A stretch of 64,000 bases of DNA. Origin: Pseudarcicella hirudinis (GTDB lineage Bacteria > Bacteroidota > Bacteroidia > Cytophagales > Spirosomataceae). The stretch is taken from contig NZ_FOXH01000003.1 in assembly GCF_900115665.1 (NCBI RefSeq), positions 334,540-398,539 of the forward strand, given 5' to 3'. Position numbers and translations under genes: made by a program. Every line of letters starts with the position of its first letter. Position 1 is the first letter of the stretch. Of this stretch, positions 23,726-33,105 are shown in pieces. The notes beneath the pieces are model-generated. The model was not told where the DNA came from, ran no database searches, and saw only the letters and a list, made by a program, of their open reading frames with translations.

Positions 23726-25591
23726 TTAGTCCAGCTTGAATTCGTCTTTCCAGGTATCTTTTTCAAGCCATTCCGGCTGAGTTTTCTTGTCAAAAATAAA
23801 ATTACCAACTACCAGATAGTCCATTTCTGTTCTCATTAAACACTTATAGGCGTCTTCAGGAGTACAAACAATAGGCTCTCCGCGAACATTGAAACTGGTA
23901 TTTACCACAACACCATATCCTGTCTGTTTCTTAAACTCATTAATCAAAGTCCAGTAACGGGGATTGGTTTCTTTATGCACAGTCTGAATACGTGCTGAAA
24001 AGTCGATATGGGTAATTGATGGCAGGTCTGAACGTAAATAATACAGTTTCTCCATCAATGGCAAAGAACGATAGTTTTCCGGAAGAGCTTTTCTTCTTTT
24101 CTCCGTTACACCATGTACTAACAACATGTATGGAGAATTGCCTTCAAGTTCAAAATAATCTGCCGCATCTTCAGCCAGTACTGAGGGAGCAAAAGGGCGG
24201 AAACCTTCACGGTATTTAATTTTAAGATTAAGTTTCTTCTGCATTTCAGAGTTACGGGCATCTCCCAGAATACTTCTTCCTCCCAAAGCACGTGGTCCGA
24301 ATTCCATTCTTCCCTGAAACCAGCCTACCACATTGCCTTCCGCAAGAATTGTGGCAGTCTTTTCAGCAAGCTGATCGAAATTATCAAAATATTCGTAAGC
24401 AGCATTATACTTTCTTGACATTAATCTCGTATCTACATCAGAAAACTCAGGGCCGAGATATGATCCTTTCATTTCATCCAATGCATTCGGTGTAACCTTA
24501 CGCTCCTGGCTGAAATAGATATAATTTGCAGCTAATGCAGCACCTAACGCACCACCGGCATCACCTGCGGCAGGTTGTATGTATACATTCTCAAAAATAT
24601 TGGCTTTTTGTAATTTACCATTTGCTACGCAGTTCAGCGCAACACCGCCGGCCATGCAGATATTTTTAGAACCTGTTAATCGTTTGGCCTCCTGTGCCAT
24701 TTTGATTACGATCTCTTCAGTTACAATCTGAATTGCCAGTGCAAAATCACAATGATATGGCTCTAACTGAGATTCCGATTCACGGCGTGGAAAACCAAAG
24801 ATTTTTTCCCATTCCTTGTCTTTAACCATTCTCAGACCGGTAGCATAATCAAAATATTCCTGATTGAGCCATATAGAGCCGTCAGACTGAATATCAATTA
24901 GTTTAGTTCTGATCAGATCTGCATATCTGTGAGTCGCTTCCGAATTGGGATCACCATACGGAGCAAGCCCCATTAGTTTATATTCTCCGGAGTTTACTTT
25001 AAATCCGGCATAATAAGTTACTGCAGAATATAAGAGCCCGAGGGAATGCGGAAATTTTAATTCTTTCAGGATTGAAAGATCCTTTCCTTTTCCATGACAT
25101 ATAGAAGCAGTTGCCCATTCACCAACCCCGTCAATTGTTAAGATCGCAGCATCTTCGAAGGGAGAAGGATAAAAAGCACTCGCTGCATGAGAAAGGTGAT
25201 GTTCAGGAAACAGAAGTTTAACCTTCTTCTTATCAAAAGAATCAATTTTGAAAAGTTCCTGATAAAGCATACGTTTCAGAAACATTTTCTCCTTCAGCCA
25301 AACCGGAATGGCTGTCAGAAACGAACGCAGACCTCTTGGCGAAAAGGCATAATAAGTTTCCAGTAAACGCTCAAATTTCAATAAAGGCTTGTCATAAAAG
25401 ACAATAGCGTCTAATTTGTCCAGACTTAATCCGGATTCTTTTAAACAATATTCAACTGCTTTGGTGGGGAAAGCAGGATCGTGTTTGATACGTGTAAATC
25501 TTTCTTCCTGGGCAGCAGCAATAATTTCACCATTTTGAGTGATCGCAGCAGCTGAGTCGTGATAGAATGCGGAAATTCCTAAAATATTCAT
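23726..25591 (-). CDS. Carbamoyltransferase, NodU/CmcH family
   Basis: 621 residues. The N-terminal Kae1-like domain starts MNILGISAFYHDSAAAI and includes EERFTRIKHDPAFP, PEHHLSHAASAFYPSPF (metal-binding histidines) and TIDGVGEWAT. The C-terminal YrdC-like part includes GWFQGRMEFGPRALGGRSIL and NTSFNVRGEPIV. The family transfers a carbamoyl group from carbamoyl phosphate, through carbamoyl-AMP, to a hydroxyl on a sugar or natural product. In this glycan setting the likely target is a surface-polysaccharide sugar. It heads a run of same-strand genes: SGNH-like, DUF5989, SxtJ, GT2, GT2. Confidence 0.92.
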   Translation of the reverse strand: MNILGISAFYHDSAAAITQNGEIIAAAQEERFTRIKHDPAFPTKAVEYCLKESGLSLDKLDAIVFYDKPLLKFERLLETYYAFSPRGLRSFLTAIPVWLKEKMFLKRMLYQELFKIDSFDKKKVKLLFPEHHLSHAASAFYPSPFEDAAILTIDGVGEWATASICHGKGKDLSILKELKFPHSLGLLYSAVTYYAGFKVNSGEYKLMGLAPYGDPNSEATHRYADLIRTKLIDIQSDGSIWLNQEYFDYATGLRMVKDKEWEKIFGFPRRESESQLEPYHCDFALAIQIVTEEIVIKMAQEAKRLTGSKNICMAGGVALNCVANGKLQKANIFENVYIQPAAGDAGGALGAALAANYIYFSQERKVTPNALDEMKGSYLGPEFSDVDTRLMSRKYNAAYEYFDNFDQLAEKTATILAEGNVVGWFQGRMEFGPRALGGRSILGDARNSEMQKKLNLKIKYREGFRPFAPSVLAEDAADYFELEGNSPYMLLVHGVTEKRRKALPENYRSLPLMEKLYYLRSDLPSITHIDFSARIQTVHKETNPRYWTLINEFKKQTGYGVVVNTSFNVRGEPIVCTPEDAYKCLMRTEMDYLVVGNFIFDKKTQPEWLEKDTWKDEFKLD

Positions 25592-25962
25592 TTACAGGGT
25601 TTTTAATTTCGGGTCTAGGGGTGTGTAGCCTTGGAAATATAAATGTTAAATTTACGATTTAGGCCTGATATAGCAAAATACCCAAATTCAAACATAATAA
25701 TTATTTAGTAAATGGTGACCATTTTAACCGATCCTATTTATTAAATGGACTGAATTTCAAAAAAATAACAATTTTCCTTCAGATTTGACATTAGCAATCA
25801 TTGAACTTCAGGCAGATGTTACCAAGAAATGTAAGAATTCAGAAGTCTTTACTTAACTAAACGAAAGCAGAAAAATCCTTTGGGTTTTTCTGCTTTAGAA
25901 GGGAGTTAAAAGCAATAGAACAGACAAATAATACTTCCGGTCGGTTAAAGATGCCGGAAATA
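25592..25962. other. Intergenic region upstream of the carbamoyltransferase
   Basis: 371 bp with no gene. It holds a 12-bp inverted repeat at 25864-25896 and, just after the epimerase stop, a weaker TTCCGG/CCGGAA hairpin (about 25936-25955). The part next to 25591 must hold the promoter of the carbamoyltransferase cluster; I could not pick it out. Confidence 0.45.
25864..25896. terminator. Inverted repeat, probable terminator
   Basis: AAAGCAGAAAAA (25864-25875) and TTTTTCTGCTTT (25885-25896) are perfect 12-bp arms with a 9-nt loop. The T run is inside the stem, so strength is uncertain. Confidence 0.5.
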
Positions 25963-27030
25963 CTAATGACTTAAACGCTCAGCAATCCCATCATGAATTT
26001 GCTGTAATGTTTCAGTCAGACCAAATGTCCAGTTCCAGGTAGGATAGTGGCTTTTGAATTTGTTCAGATCTGAAATATACCAGATATGATCACCGATTCT
26101 GTTGGTTTCAGAATAGCTGTAATTCATTTTATTTCCGGTGATTTCCTCACATATTTGTATTCCTTCCAGCATTGAACAGTTAGAGAAACGTCCTCCTCCG
26201 GCATTGTAAACTTCACCGGCTCTTGGGTTTTGATAGAAATGCCAGAACATATTTACCAGATCATAAGAGTGGATATTGTCACGAACCTGTTTTCCTTTAT
26301 AACCGAAAATAGTATAGTGATTTCCTGTAATTGCACATTTCATCAGGTAAGCCAGGAAGCCATGCAATTGTGTTCCCGAGTGATTCGGTCCTGTAAGACA
26401 TCCTCCGCGGAATACACCTGTTTTCATACCGAAATAACGGCCATATTCCTGAACAAGGATATCTGCTGCTACTTTTGAGGCACCGAATAATGAATGTTTT
26501 GTATGGTCAATGCTATGATTTTCATCTATACCGTGTTCAAAATAAGGATGATTTGCATCAATTTCCCAACGGGTTTCTGTTTCAATCAATGGCAGATAAT
26601 TTGGATTATCACCATACACCTTATTGGTAGAAGTGAAAATGAATACGGCTTCCGGACAATGCAGACGTGTCATTTCCAGCATATTCAATGTTCCGTTGGC
26701 ATTTACTGTAAAATCAGTAAAAGGTTCTTTTGCTGCCCAGTCATGAGACGGCTGCGCTGCTGTATGAAGAATTAGTTTGATGTCAGAACCATATTCTTTG
26801 AAGATTACTTCCAACTGAGGCACTTCACGAATATCTGCGGTATAATGCTTATAATTCTGGAATTTTTCTTCCAAACGATTGCGGTTCCAGGCTGTGGAGG
26901 CTTCTTCTCCGAAGAAATATTGACGAAGGTTATTATCAACACCTATTACCAGATCAAATTTATCGGCAAAAAATGAAACGGCTTCCGAGCCAATTAAGCC
27001 CGCCGACCCAGTTACTAAAGCTATGTTCAT
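25963..27030 (-). CDS. NAD-dependent sugar epimerase, CDP-paratose 2-epimerase-like
   Basis: 355 residues of the extended short-chain dehydrogenase type. The Rossmann glycine motif is GSAGLIGSE, the cofactor-binding acidic residue is in VIGVDNN, and the middle has [12 protein letters not shown] and [15 protein letters not shown]. The active-site lysine is in [12 protein letters not shown], where the usual YxxxK tyrosine position is phenylalanine. Close relatives that I recall share this [12 protein letters not shown] and [15 protein letters not shown] point to the paratose/tyvelose epimerase group. It probably makes a deoxy- or dideoxyhexose nucleotide for the adjacent glycosyltransferases. 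It has its own transcript start, 371 bp from the carbamoyltransferase. Confidence 0.85.
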   Translation of the reverse strand: MNIALVTGSAGLIGSEAVSFFADKFDLVIGVDNNLRQYFFGEEASTAWNRNRLEEKFQNYKHYTADIREVPQLEVIFKEYGSDIKLILHTAAQPSHDWAAKEPFTDFTVNANGTLNMLEMTRLHCPEAVFIFTSTNKVYGDNPNYLPLIETETRWEIDANHPYFEHGIDENHSIDHTKHSLFGASKVAADILVQEYGRYFGMKTGVFRGGCLTGPNHSGTQLHGFLAYLMKCAITGNHYTIFGYKGKQVRDNIHSYDLVNMFWHFYQNPRAGEVYNAGGGRFSNCSMLEGIQICEEITGNKMNYSYSETNRIGDHIWYISDLNKFKSHYPTWNWTFGLTETLQQIHDGIAERLSH

Positions 27031-27171
27031 TGTTAAAATGTATAAATGTTTAATGAATTTCTCCCCAAATACAGGAAGTTATCGATAAGTTAGAAGATTT
27101 ATGGGTTTTTGATCTTCAAAAACGCTTTTGCGTTGTAAAGTTAGAACTAAGAGTTGACCTGTACTAATTTT

Positions 27172-29064
27172 TCATTGCTGAAACGTAATTTCTTGTAGCG
27201 TCAGTTTTATGTTTTGGTCGAAACCTAAACGATTTCCGATGAATTTTATTTCTGAGACGGACTTGTTCCCCTGGCCTTTCGTTCTGAAAAAAGTGCCTGC
27301 ATCTGCATTTGTACGCACTCCTTTGAGAATTACTCCGGATTCTAATTCCGGAAGGATGGCTTTTATTTTCCGGTGACTCCCGTCTTCAAAAATTAATTCT
27401 GCTTCCAATACAGGTGGTTGAAAGAAAATACGTCTTAACTTTCCCCAAAAAGAGTACTCAATTTTTGCCTTCATCAATATCAGTTTACCTTTTTGAGAAA
27501 AATGGATAAACTCGTTCATTTTCACTTCCGATGAATCCGTTTCTGCAAGAATGAGTTTTCGGGGACGGAGACTCTTTTTCAGAATCTGTAAGGTATCATT
27601 ACAAACTGAGGTAAACCGGATGTCATATTCCTGCAATAAAGCAAGATGCGTTTTGGAATCCGACCATAAATTATATCGGTTCTTGTCTGTAGAGAGCCCG
27701 ATATTGTATAAAACATACTCAGGAGCAGTTTTTGAAGTATATTTCTGGTAATTCAGACTGGTCAGATAATCATTATAGGCCTGATAAGATTGTATAACCG
27801 GACGTGGGCAATAGTTCAGGTTGTTATAAAAAATATAGGCAACATCATAAGGAACAATGTCAACCGTTTGTCTGCTGATTTCCTTCAGAACCGATTCCGG
27901 AAGTTTATATTGATTTTGTAGTTTTTCGAAATCTTTGGTTCGGCTAAAGCTACTTTCGAAAATGAGGTTCTGATAAGGGAGAGTTATTTTATTAAACGAA
28001 AATCCTAAACCAGTGCTGACAAAAAATGAGAGAAACAGGCTGATTCCTAACAATAACCCCAGTTTTTTTCTGATCGGAATACTTTCAACAAACAGATAGG
28101 CTGATCCGATAAAAAAGGCTCCGTAAAAAAAGAAGTAAGGCATTCCGAAAAAATCAAATCTTGTAAAACCCTGCTTAAAGCCCAGATATAATGCCAGCAG
28201 CATTACTAAAATAATAAAGGCGTCAGACACATTCTTTTTAAGCTGGTTAAATGTACTTAGCACTGAATAAATGAGGAATGAAAGGAGTATAGCTGCCAGG
28301 ATGAGATTGTAATAAGCGTATCTGGGTTGCTCCTTCATGTAGTCTGTTGAAAACATGGCATCATTATATCCGTCAATTATGCTTAATCCACCCAAAAGAT
28401 ATCCCGGCAAATCTACATGCAGAAAATAAGCGGTGATGATAATTGTAATGACATGCGTCAAAAGGAAAATACTTGAAGAAATGAGGTTTTTGCTATCTGT
28501 AATAGCATTGAAAAGCAGATAAAAATAGAAAATTACGACTGAGACAAGCCCCAGGTTGAATTTGATATAAAAAGTGAGCAGAGAAATAATTCCTGCTAAA
28601 ACCAATGACAGAAGGCGTTTTTCTCTGAGATGATGAAAAATCAGAAATAAAAAGAGGGTGAAAAGAATGAAATTCGTTTCACGATGATGAGATAACATCA
28701 CCAGAAAATAAGGAACAAAGAGGAATTTTAAAGGGTCTTTAAGGCGGTCAAAGGTATAATCGAGAATATAGATGAGAACACCTGCAGAAAAAAGATCCAG
28801 AAGAATAAGCGGGATTATTCCGGTATATAATGCCAGCCGGGTACTGAGAAAACCGAGCGGACCAAAAGTGAATATCCAGTCTTTACCGAAAGTAAGGCCC
28901 TGATGAACAGCCATGCTCAGACTTAGCTGCCAGGAGGGATCTAACCCTCCGCCAGTGACTTCAAACAGGTTTTTCGGGAGAAAAAGTAGAACTGACGCAA
29001 TAATTATAATGCGCTTTGCTGAGAATAAATGCGTTGTATATGCTGTAGATTTAAGAGAAGTCAT
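27172..29064 (-). CDS. Large polytopic membrane protein, function unknown
   Basis: 630 residues with about 11-12 membrane segments in the first 370 residues, followed by a roughly 250-residue soluble C-terminal domain. The loop after the first helix reads GGGLDPSWQLSLSMAVHQGLTFGKDWIFTFGPLGFLSTR. That layout (large acidic first loop, many helices, outer C-terminal domain) resembles GT-C-fold glycosyltransferases or O-antigen ligase-like proteins, but no diagnostic motif is visible. Its place beside the epimerase and the carbamoyltransferase block suggests a role in glycan assembly. It starts right at the end of the terminator of the lipoprotein gene. Confidence 0.7.
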   Translation of the reverse strand: MTSLKSTAYTTHLFSAKRIIIIASVLLFLPKNLFEVTGGGLDPSWQLSLSMAVHQGLTFGKDWIFTFGPLGFLSTRLALYTGIIPLILLDLFSAGVLIYILDYTFDRLKDPLKFLFVPYFLVMLSHHRETNFILFTLFLFLIFHHLREKRLLSLVLAGIISLLTFYIKFNLGLVSVVIFYFYLLFNAITDSKNLISSSIFLLTHVITIIITAYFLHVDLPGYLLGGLSIIDGYNDAMFSTDYMKEQPRYAYYNLILAAILLSFLIYSVLSTFNQLKKNVSDAFIILVMLLALYLGFKQGFTRFDFFGMPYFFFYGAFFIGSAYLFVESIPIRKKLGLLLGISLFLSFFVSTGLGFSFNKITLPYQNLIFESSFSRTKDFEKLQNQYKLPESVLKEISRQTVDIVPYDVAYIFYNNLNYCPRPVIQSYQAYNDYLTSLNYQKYTSKTAPEYVLYNIGLSTDKNRYNLWSDSKTHLALLQEYDIRFTSVCNDTLQILKKSLRPRKLILAETDSSEVKMNEFIHFSQKGKLILMKAKIEYSFWGKLRRIFFQPPVLEAELIFEDGSHRKIKAILPELESGVILKGVRTNADAGTFFRTKGQGNKSVSEIKFIGNRLGFDQNIKLTLQEITFQQ

Positions 29065-29066
29065 AT

Positions 29067-29101
29067 AAAAAAAGCGCTACAATCTTTATTTGTAACGCTT
29101 T
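29067..29101 (-). terminator. Terminator after the small lipoprotein gene
   Basis: AAAGCGCTACAA (29071-29082) and TTGTAACGCTTT (29090-29101) pair with one mismatch. On the minus strand a run of seven T follows, right before the next start codon. Confidence 0.75.
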
Positions 29102-29223
29102 CAGACTGAAAGTATGATTTCGGGAAAGAATTTCCTGAATAACTTATCAGCATTTATCTTTTAAAAGTCTGAATTTCAAAAGAATGAATATTATAAGATC
29201 TTTGCTATATCCGGAACAGAGGA

Positions 29224-29457
29224 TTAGTTGCTTTGCGAAACTAATTTTTCACGGATTTTGATTGTGCGTTGTTCCAATTCAGGTTTCGCAGTGTATTTAA
29301 GTTTAGTCTGACGGGCAGCACTGTCAGGATGAACACCGTAAACATAAGGGTCGTTTGAACGGAAGTCTTTTTGTTTGATAGTGTTGTTTTTCTGATAGTC
29401 GCAAGCGGTTGCTAACAAGGCTACTGCCACTACTGCTAAGATATTTTTGCGATTCAT
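29224..29457 (-). CDS. Small lipoprotein, function unknown
   Basis: 77 residues with a clear lipoprotein signal: MNRKNILAVVAVALLATAC, the lipid-modified cysteine being C19 after LLATA. Asp follows at +2. The mature part (about 58 residues) is polar with a basic C-terminus (LEQRTIKIREKLVSQSN) and no recognised domain. It is transcribed alone: terminator downstream at 29067-29101 and a 180-bp gap upstream. I see no homologous neighbour in the window. Confidence 0.7.
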   Translation of the reverse strand: MNRKNILAVVAVALLATACDYQKNNTIKQKDFRSNDPYVYGVHPDSAARQTKLKYTAKPELEQRTIKIREKLVSQSN

Positions 29458-29642
29458 GATGTTTATTGTATCTGATATTTAAATAACTTCTTTAACGAAG
29501 TGCTATCGGATTTAACCGGGTGATGTACAAACATCACGATAGCGCTGATATTTAGGCTACAAAAATAGTAGCTGATTTTCAATTAAAAAAAGTTTATGGT
29601 AAAGTTCCACTCATTTTCTCCATAACTTTTTGATTTTTATGC

Positions 29643-30188
29643 TCAGGGCTGAACAGTTATCGGTACGACTACTTCTGTTGAATCCCAATGCATAATCAGA
29701 TTTGCCCCGTCAGGTCTTTCTGTAAAATCTATCAGAAACATTTCCTGGACGTCATTTTTGAGAAAAGAAGGTACCTGTGTTTTTAAAACGTCTTTTGCAG
29801 GATCGTATGATAAACCCCACTGACCTACTTCATTGTTAATTATGATAGTCCAGTCGTTTGCCGTAGGAATGGTAAACAAGGTATAAGTTCCGGCTTTTAG
29901 GGGTTTGTCACCTATTATTACATTTTTATTAAATTTAATAACAGTTGCCTCATTTGCCCCGGTTCTCCACCATTTTCCGTAAGGAACAAGTGCTTTTTGT
30001 TGTTCAGTGCCGAATATTAATCTTCCTTTTTTGGAAGGCTGACAGTAATCTACAGCTACATCAAGACCGTTTTTACTGAAACTTGCAGTAGAAGACGGAC
30101 TAAATGATTTGGTATAATAGAACCTGAAATAAATAAAAGCGGATGCTAATAGTGCAAGAGCAATAAAAACAAAGCGAAGGATTTTCAT
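29643..30188 (-). CDS. DUF2911 family protein
   Basis: 181 residues. One N-terminal membrane anchor or signal (FVFIALALLASAFIYFRFYY) is followed by the DUF2911 domain. This has FSKNGLDVAVDYCQPSKKGR, LVPYGKWWRTGANEATVIKF, GDKPLKAGTYTLFTIP and WTIIINNEVGQWG. The pattern VPYGxxWRTGANEAT is diagnostic. The family is confined mainly to Bacteroidota and neighbours, is expected to face the periplasm and has no known reaction. It is a lone gene with no strong link to its neighbours. Confidence 0.88.
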   Translation of the reverse strand: MKILRFVFIALALLASAFIYFRFYYTKSFSPSSTASFSKNGLDVAVDYCQPSKKGRLIFGTEQQKALVPYGKWWRTGANEATVIKFNKNVIIGDKPLKAGTYTLFTIPTANDWTIIINNEVGQWGLSYDPAKDVLKTQVPSFLKNDVQEMFLIDFTERPDGANLIMHWDSTEVVVPITVQP

Positions 30189-30286
30189 AATGAGTTAGAT
30201 TGTTGAAATGATCTCTCTGTAAAACTACACAAGAAAACTCAGGCTACAAAGTATGAAGTCTTTATAGCTTTTATCCGGTAAGCAAA

Positions 30287-30850
30287 CTAAGACCTTTTAA
30301 GAATGCAACGTTCTTTATCAAGCAGATGAATACTTTCTTCAATTTCCATGCGATTTTTTGCGTGGGTCAGTAATTCTTTATAAGAGTTTTTAAGCTCTTT
30401 TCTGTCAATGGATTCCAGAAACCGTCTTATATCTTCATCATTTTCAAGTATTAACAGTGGCACTTCTGTCGGGCGGTTGTCATCATCTTTGGCTACCATT
30501 GTGAAATAAGAGGTGTTGGTATGCTTCACGATGCCGTCTTTAATATTTTCCGCTACTACCTTAATTCCGATAACCAGAGAAGTCTTTCCTACGTAGTTAA
30601 CAGAAGCATGCAGAGAGACTAATTCTCCTACTTCAACCGGCTGTCTGAATTCAACATTATCCACAGAAACCGTTACACAATAGGTTCCGGCATGTTTTGC
30701 AGCACAGGCATAGGCAACTTTATCCATTAATGACAACAAGATTCCTCCATGTATTTTTCCGCCGAAGTTGGCATAAGATGGAATCATCAGTTCTGTAATG
30801 GTAGTTCGGGAATGACTAACTGTTTTAGCCTGTAATTGATCCTGATTCAT
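30287..30850 (-). CDS. Acyl-CoA thioesterase, hotdog fold (YciA/BACH type)
   Basis: 187 residues. The hotdog domain covers residues 10-130, with YANFGGKIHGGILLSLMDKVAY carrying the N/D-G-HGG pattern of the 4HBT/acyl-CoA hydrolase group, then TVSVDNVEFRQPVEVGELV and VNYVGKTSLVIGIKV. A C-terminal 50-residue helical extension (RRFLESIDRKELKNSYKELL) follows. Such enzymes hydrolyse medium- and long-chain acyl-CoA. It is divergent from nuoL, and no fatty-acid genes are adjacent. Confidence 0.88.
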   Translation of the reverse strand: MNQDQLQAKTVSHSRTTITELMIPSYANFGGKIHGGILLSLMDKVAYACAAKHAGTYCVTVSVDNVEFRQPVEVGELVSLHASVNYVGKTSLVIGIKVVAENIKDGIVKHTNTSYFTMVAKDDDNRPTEVPLLILENDEDIRRFLESIDRKELKNSYKELLTHAKNRMEIEESIHLLDKERCILKRS

Positions 30851-30948
30851 GAGCTTTAATAATGGTTATCATTTTTTGTTAGAACAAAAGTATATTAACC
30901 TGATAGATTTTGATGAAAATCTTTTGAGCTTAATTGAAATTTGCCCCG

Positions 30949-30956
30949 TATATTTG
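30949..30956 (+). promoter_or_regulatory. Candidate promoter -7 element for nuoL-nuoM
   Basis: TATATTTG fits TAnnTTTG. TTTTG at 30922-30926 lies 22 bp upstream, slightly far for the -33 element. The predicted leader is about 110 nt. Confidence 0.4.
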
Positions 30957-31071
30957 CACAAAAATTGAAATTTTCCAAGAAATAGAACTTAAGAAGAATC
31001 AAAAAGAGATATTTGCCTTAGTTTAAGCGCTTTTTTATCCTTTTATTTCTGATTTTTTGATTCCAGATTTT

Positions 31072-32988
31072 ATGAACCTTGCGACACTTATTTGGCTGAT
31101 TTTACTTACTCCGCTCTCAGGATTTATTCTGTCTGTTGTTTTGGGTAGGAATTATAACCAGTTAGTCGCAAACCTTACGACATTTCTCAGCTTACTGAAT
31201 TTACTTTTTTCCTTCTGGCTTTGGAAAGAATCTCCTTCCGGCAGTACTTCTCTGATATTTAATTGGTTCAGCATTCAGCAACAGGCTGTGCAATTTGGAT
31301 TTCTTATCAATCCTCTGACACAAATGATGTTGCTGCTCGTTAATTTCATTGCATTGCTTGTACAGCTTTTTTCAATGGAATATATGGCAGAGGAGCCTGC
31401 GAAATATCGTTATTTCGGTTTTCTAAGCCTTTTTGTGTTTTCCATGCTCGGTATTGTACTTACCAACAATCTGTTTGTAATGTATTGTTTCTGGGAACTG
31501 GTGGGCTTGAGTTCGTATTTACTGATCGGTTTCTGGTACCGGAAACCCGAAGCAGTGGAGGCTTCAAAAAAAGCTTTTCTGGTAAACAGAGTAGGAGATA
31601 TCGGTTTCCTTTTGGGAATTTTTCTGTTTTTTTATCAGTTTGGAACTACTGATTTCACGATACTTAAAGATGCAGATAATGGCGTTTCAGCTCCGATGCT
31701 TACCCTGACAGGCTTATTGCTTTTTTGTGGTTGTATCGGAAAATCTGCACAATTTCCCCTGCATACATGGTTGCCGGATGCGATGGAAGGGCCTACTCCG
31801 GTTTCCGCTTTGATTCACGCTGCTACGATGGTGGCAGCCGGGATTTTTCTTTTAGCCAGAGTACAACCGATTTTTACCGCTGATGTTAATCTCACCATTG
31901 CTGTAATAGGAACCATAACGATGTTGCTGGGCGCTATTTATGCCATTTTTCAGACCGATATTAAAAAAGTTCTGGCATATTCTACCATTTCTCAGTTAGG
32001 ACTGATGTTATTGGGATTGGGGACTGAGGCTTCCGTATTTCATTTATTAACACATGCTTTTTTTAAAGCAGGTTTATTCTTGTCGGCCGGATCAATTATT
32101 CATGCCTTACATCATGCCGGTCATGGTTTTGATGCCCAGGATATGAGATTGATGGGAGGACTGAGAAAACACCTTCCTTTTACATTTGTATGCTATCTGA
32201 TTTGTTCGATGGCATTGGCAGGATTGCCGTTATTTTCAGGATTTCTTTCTAAAGATGCGATTCTGATGCATCTTTTGGAAAAAGCAGGAGAGAGCCGGAT
32301 TTATTTTATCTTTCTTGGACTGGCATTTCTGGGAGTTGGTTTAACAGCATTTTACATGACCAGACAGATTTGGATGATTTTTGGCGGAACATTGAGAAAT
32401 GACCATATTGCTTCAGAAAATATTCATGAATCTTCTCTTAAAGTAAAACTGCCTTTAGGGATTTTGTCAGTACTTTCAATTGGATTTGTCTTTTCTGTAA
32501 ATCCTTTGAGTGCAGGGGATTCATGGTTCTGGCATTTTATCAGCCCGGAAACGGGATTGATGAAACATGAAGAAAATCATTGGATTGCTATTGGTTCGGT
32601 AACCTTAGCGACCATTGGAATTGCAGCAGGATATCTTTCCGGAAAAAGAGTGTTTTCTTATCAGATTCCGACATTTGATCCGATTTATAACCGGGTTCTG
32701 GTAATTCCTACTTTAGGTCTTTCTGTTTTACTGCAAAAATTTGACAAGGAAGTGTTTGACAAAGTCATCGATGTTTTTGTCAAGGGACATGTTGTGGCAG
32801 CTCATATGATTGCCTGGTTCGACCGCTTTTTTGTAGATGGACTGGCTAACCTTTCTGCGTTCATTGCCGGAAGAATCGGAAGTATAACCCGTTCTTTTCA
32901 GGGAGGTAAGCTTCAGATGTATGTAGTGTGGGCATTAGTAGGGCTGATGAGCCTAATATTTTTTGTGATTTCTCAAATTGAAGTATAG
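31072..32988 (+). CDS. nuoL: NADH-quinone oxidoreductase subunit L
   Basis: 638 residues from the ATG at 31072; the frame extends to a TTG at 31057. It is the largest antiporter-like proton channel of complex I, with about 16 membrane helices. Conserved blocks are FVMYCFWELVGLSSYLLIGFWY, KKAFLVNRVGDIGF, AQFPLHTWLPDAMEGPTPVSALIHAATMVAAGIFLLAR and DIKKVLAYSTISQLGLM. The C-terminal part has the long lateral helix region and a final anchor helix. It is followed by nuoM after 117 bp. No nuoK or nuoA-J lies upstream here; the preceding gene is a divergent thioesterase. Confidence 0.95.
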   Translation: MNLATLIWLILLTPLSGFILSVVLGRNYNQLVANLTTFLSLLNLLFSFWLWKESPSGSTSLIFNWFSIQQQAVQFGFLINPLTQMMLLLVNFIALLVQLFSMEYMAEEPAKYRYFGFLSLFVFSMLGIVLTNNLFVMYCFWELVGLSSYLLIGFWYRKPEAVEASKKAFLVNRVGDIGFLLGIFLFFYQFGTTDFTILKDADNGVSAPMLTLTGLLLFCGCIGKSAQFPLHTWLPDAMEGPTPVSALIHAATMVAAGIFLLARVQPIFTADVNLTIAVIGTITMLLGAIYAIFQTDIKKVLAYSTISQLGLMLLGLGTEASVFHLLTHAFFKAGLFLSAGSIIHALHHAGHGFDAQDMRLMGGLRKHLPFTFVCYLICSMALAGLPLFSGFLSKDAILMHLLEKAGESRIYFIFLGLAFLGVGLTAFYMTRQIWMIFGGTLRNDHIASENIHESSLKVKLPLGILSVLSIGFVFSVNPLSAGDSWFWHFISPETGLMKHEENHWIAIGSVTLATIGIAAGYLSGKRVFSYQIPTFDPIYNRVLVIPTLGLSVLLQKFDKEVFDKVIDVFVKGHVVAAHMIAWFDRFFVDGLANLSAFIAGRIGSITRSFQGGKLQMYVVWALVGLMSLIFFVISQIEV

Positions 32989-33105
32989 AATAGACAAATT
33001 ACCATGAGATTCAGCGTGGTTTCCTGTGTTGATTTGTGACAAGATAATTGGAACTTAACCAAACTTTGTGTCATTGAGCTTTAGCCATTGGCGCTTATAT
33101 AAAAT

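Noticed and set aside
23716..23808. Longer N-terminus for the SGNH-like protein
   Set aside because: It would overlap the carbamoyltransferase coding end by 83 bp. The ATG at 23715 directly precedes the first membrane segment and gives a normal 10-bp gap.
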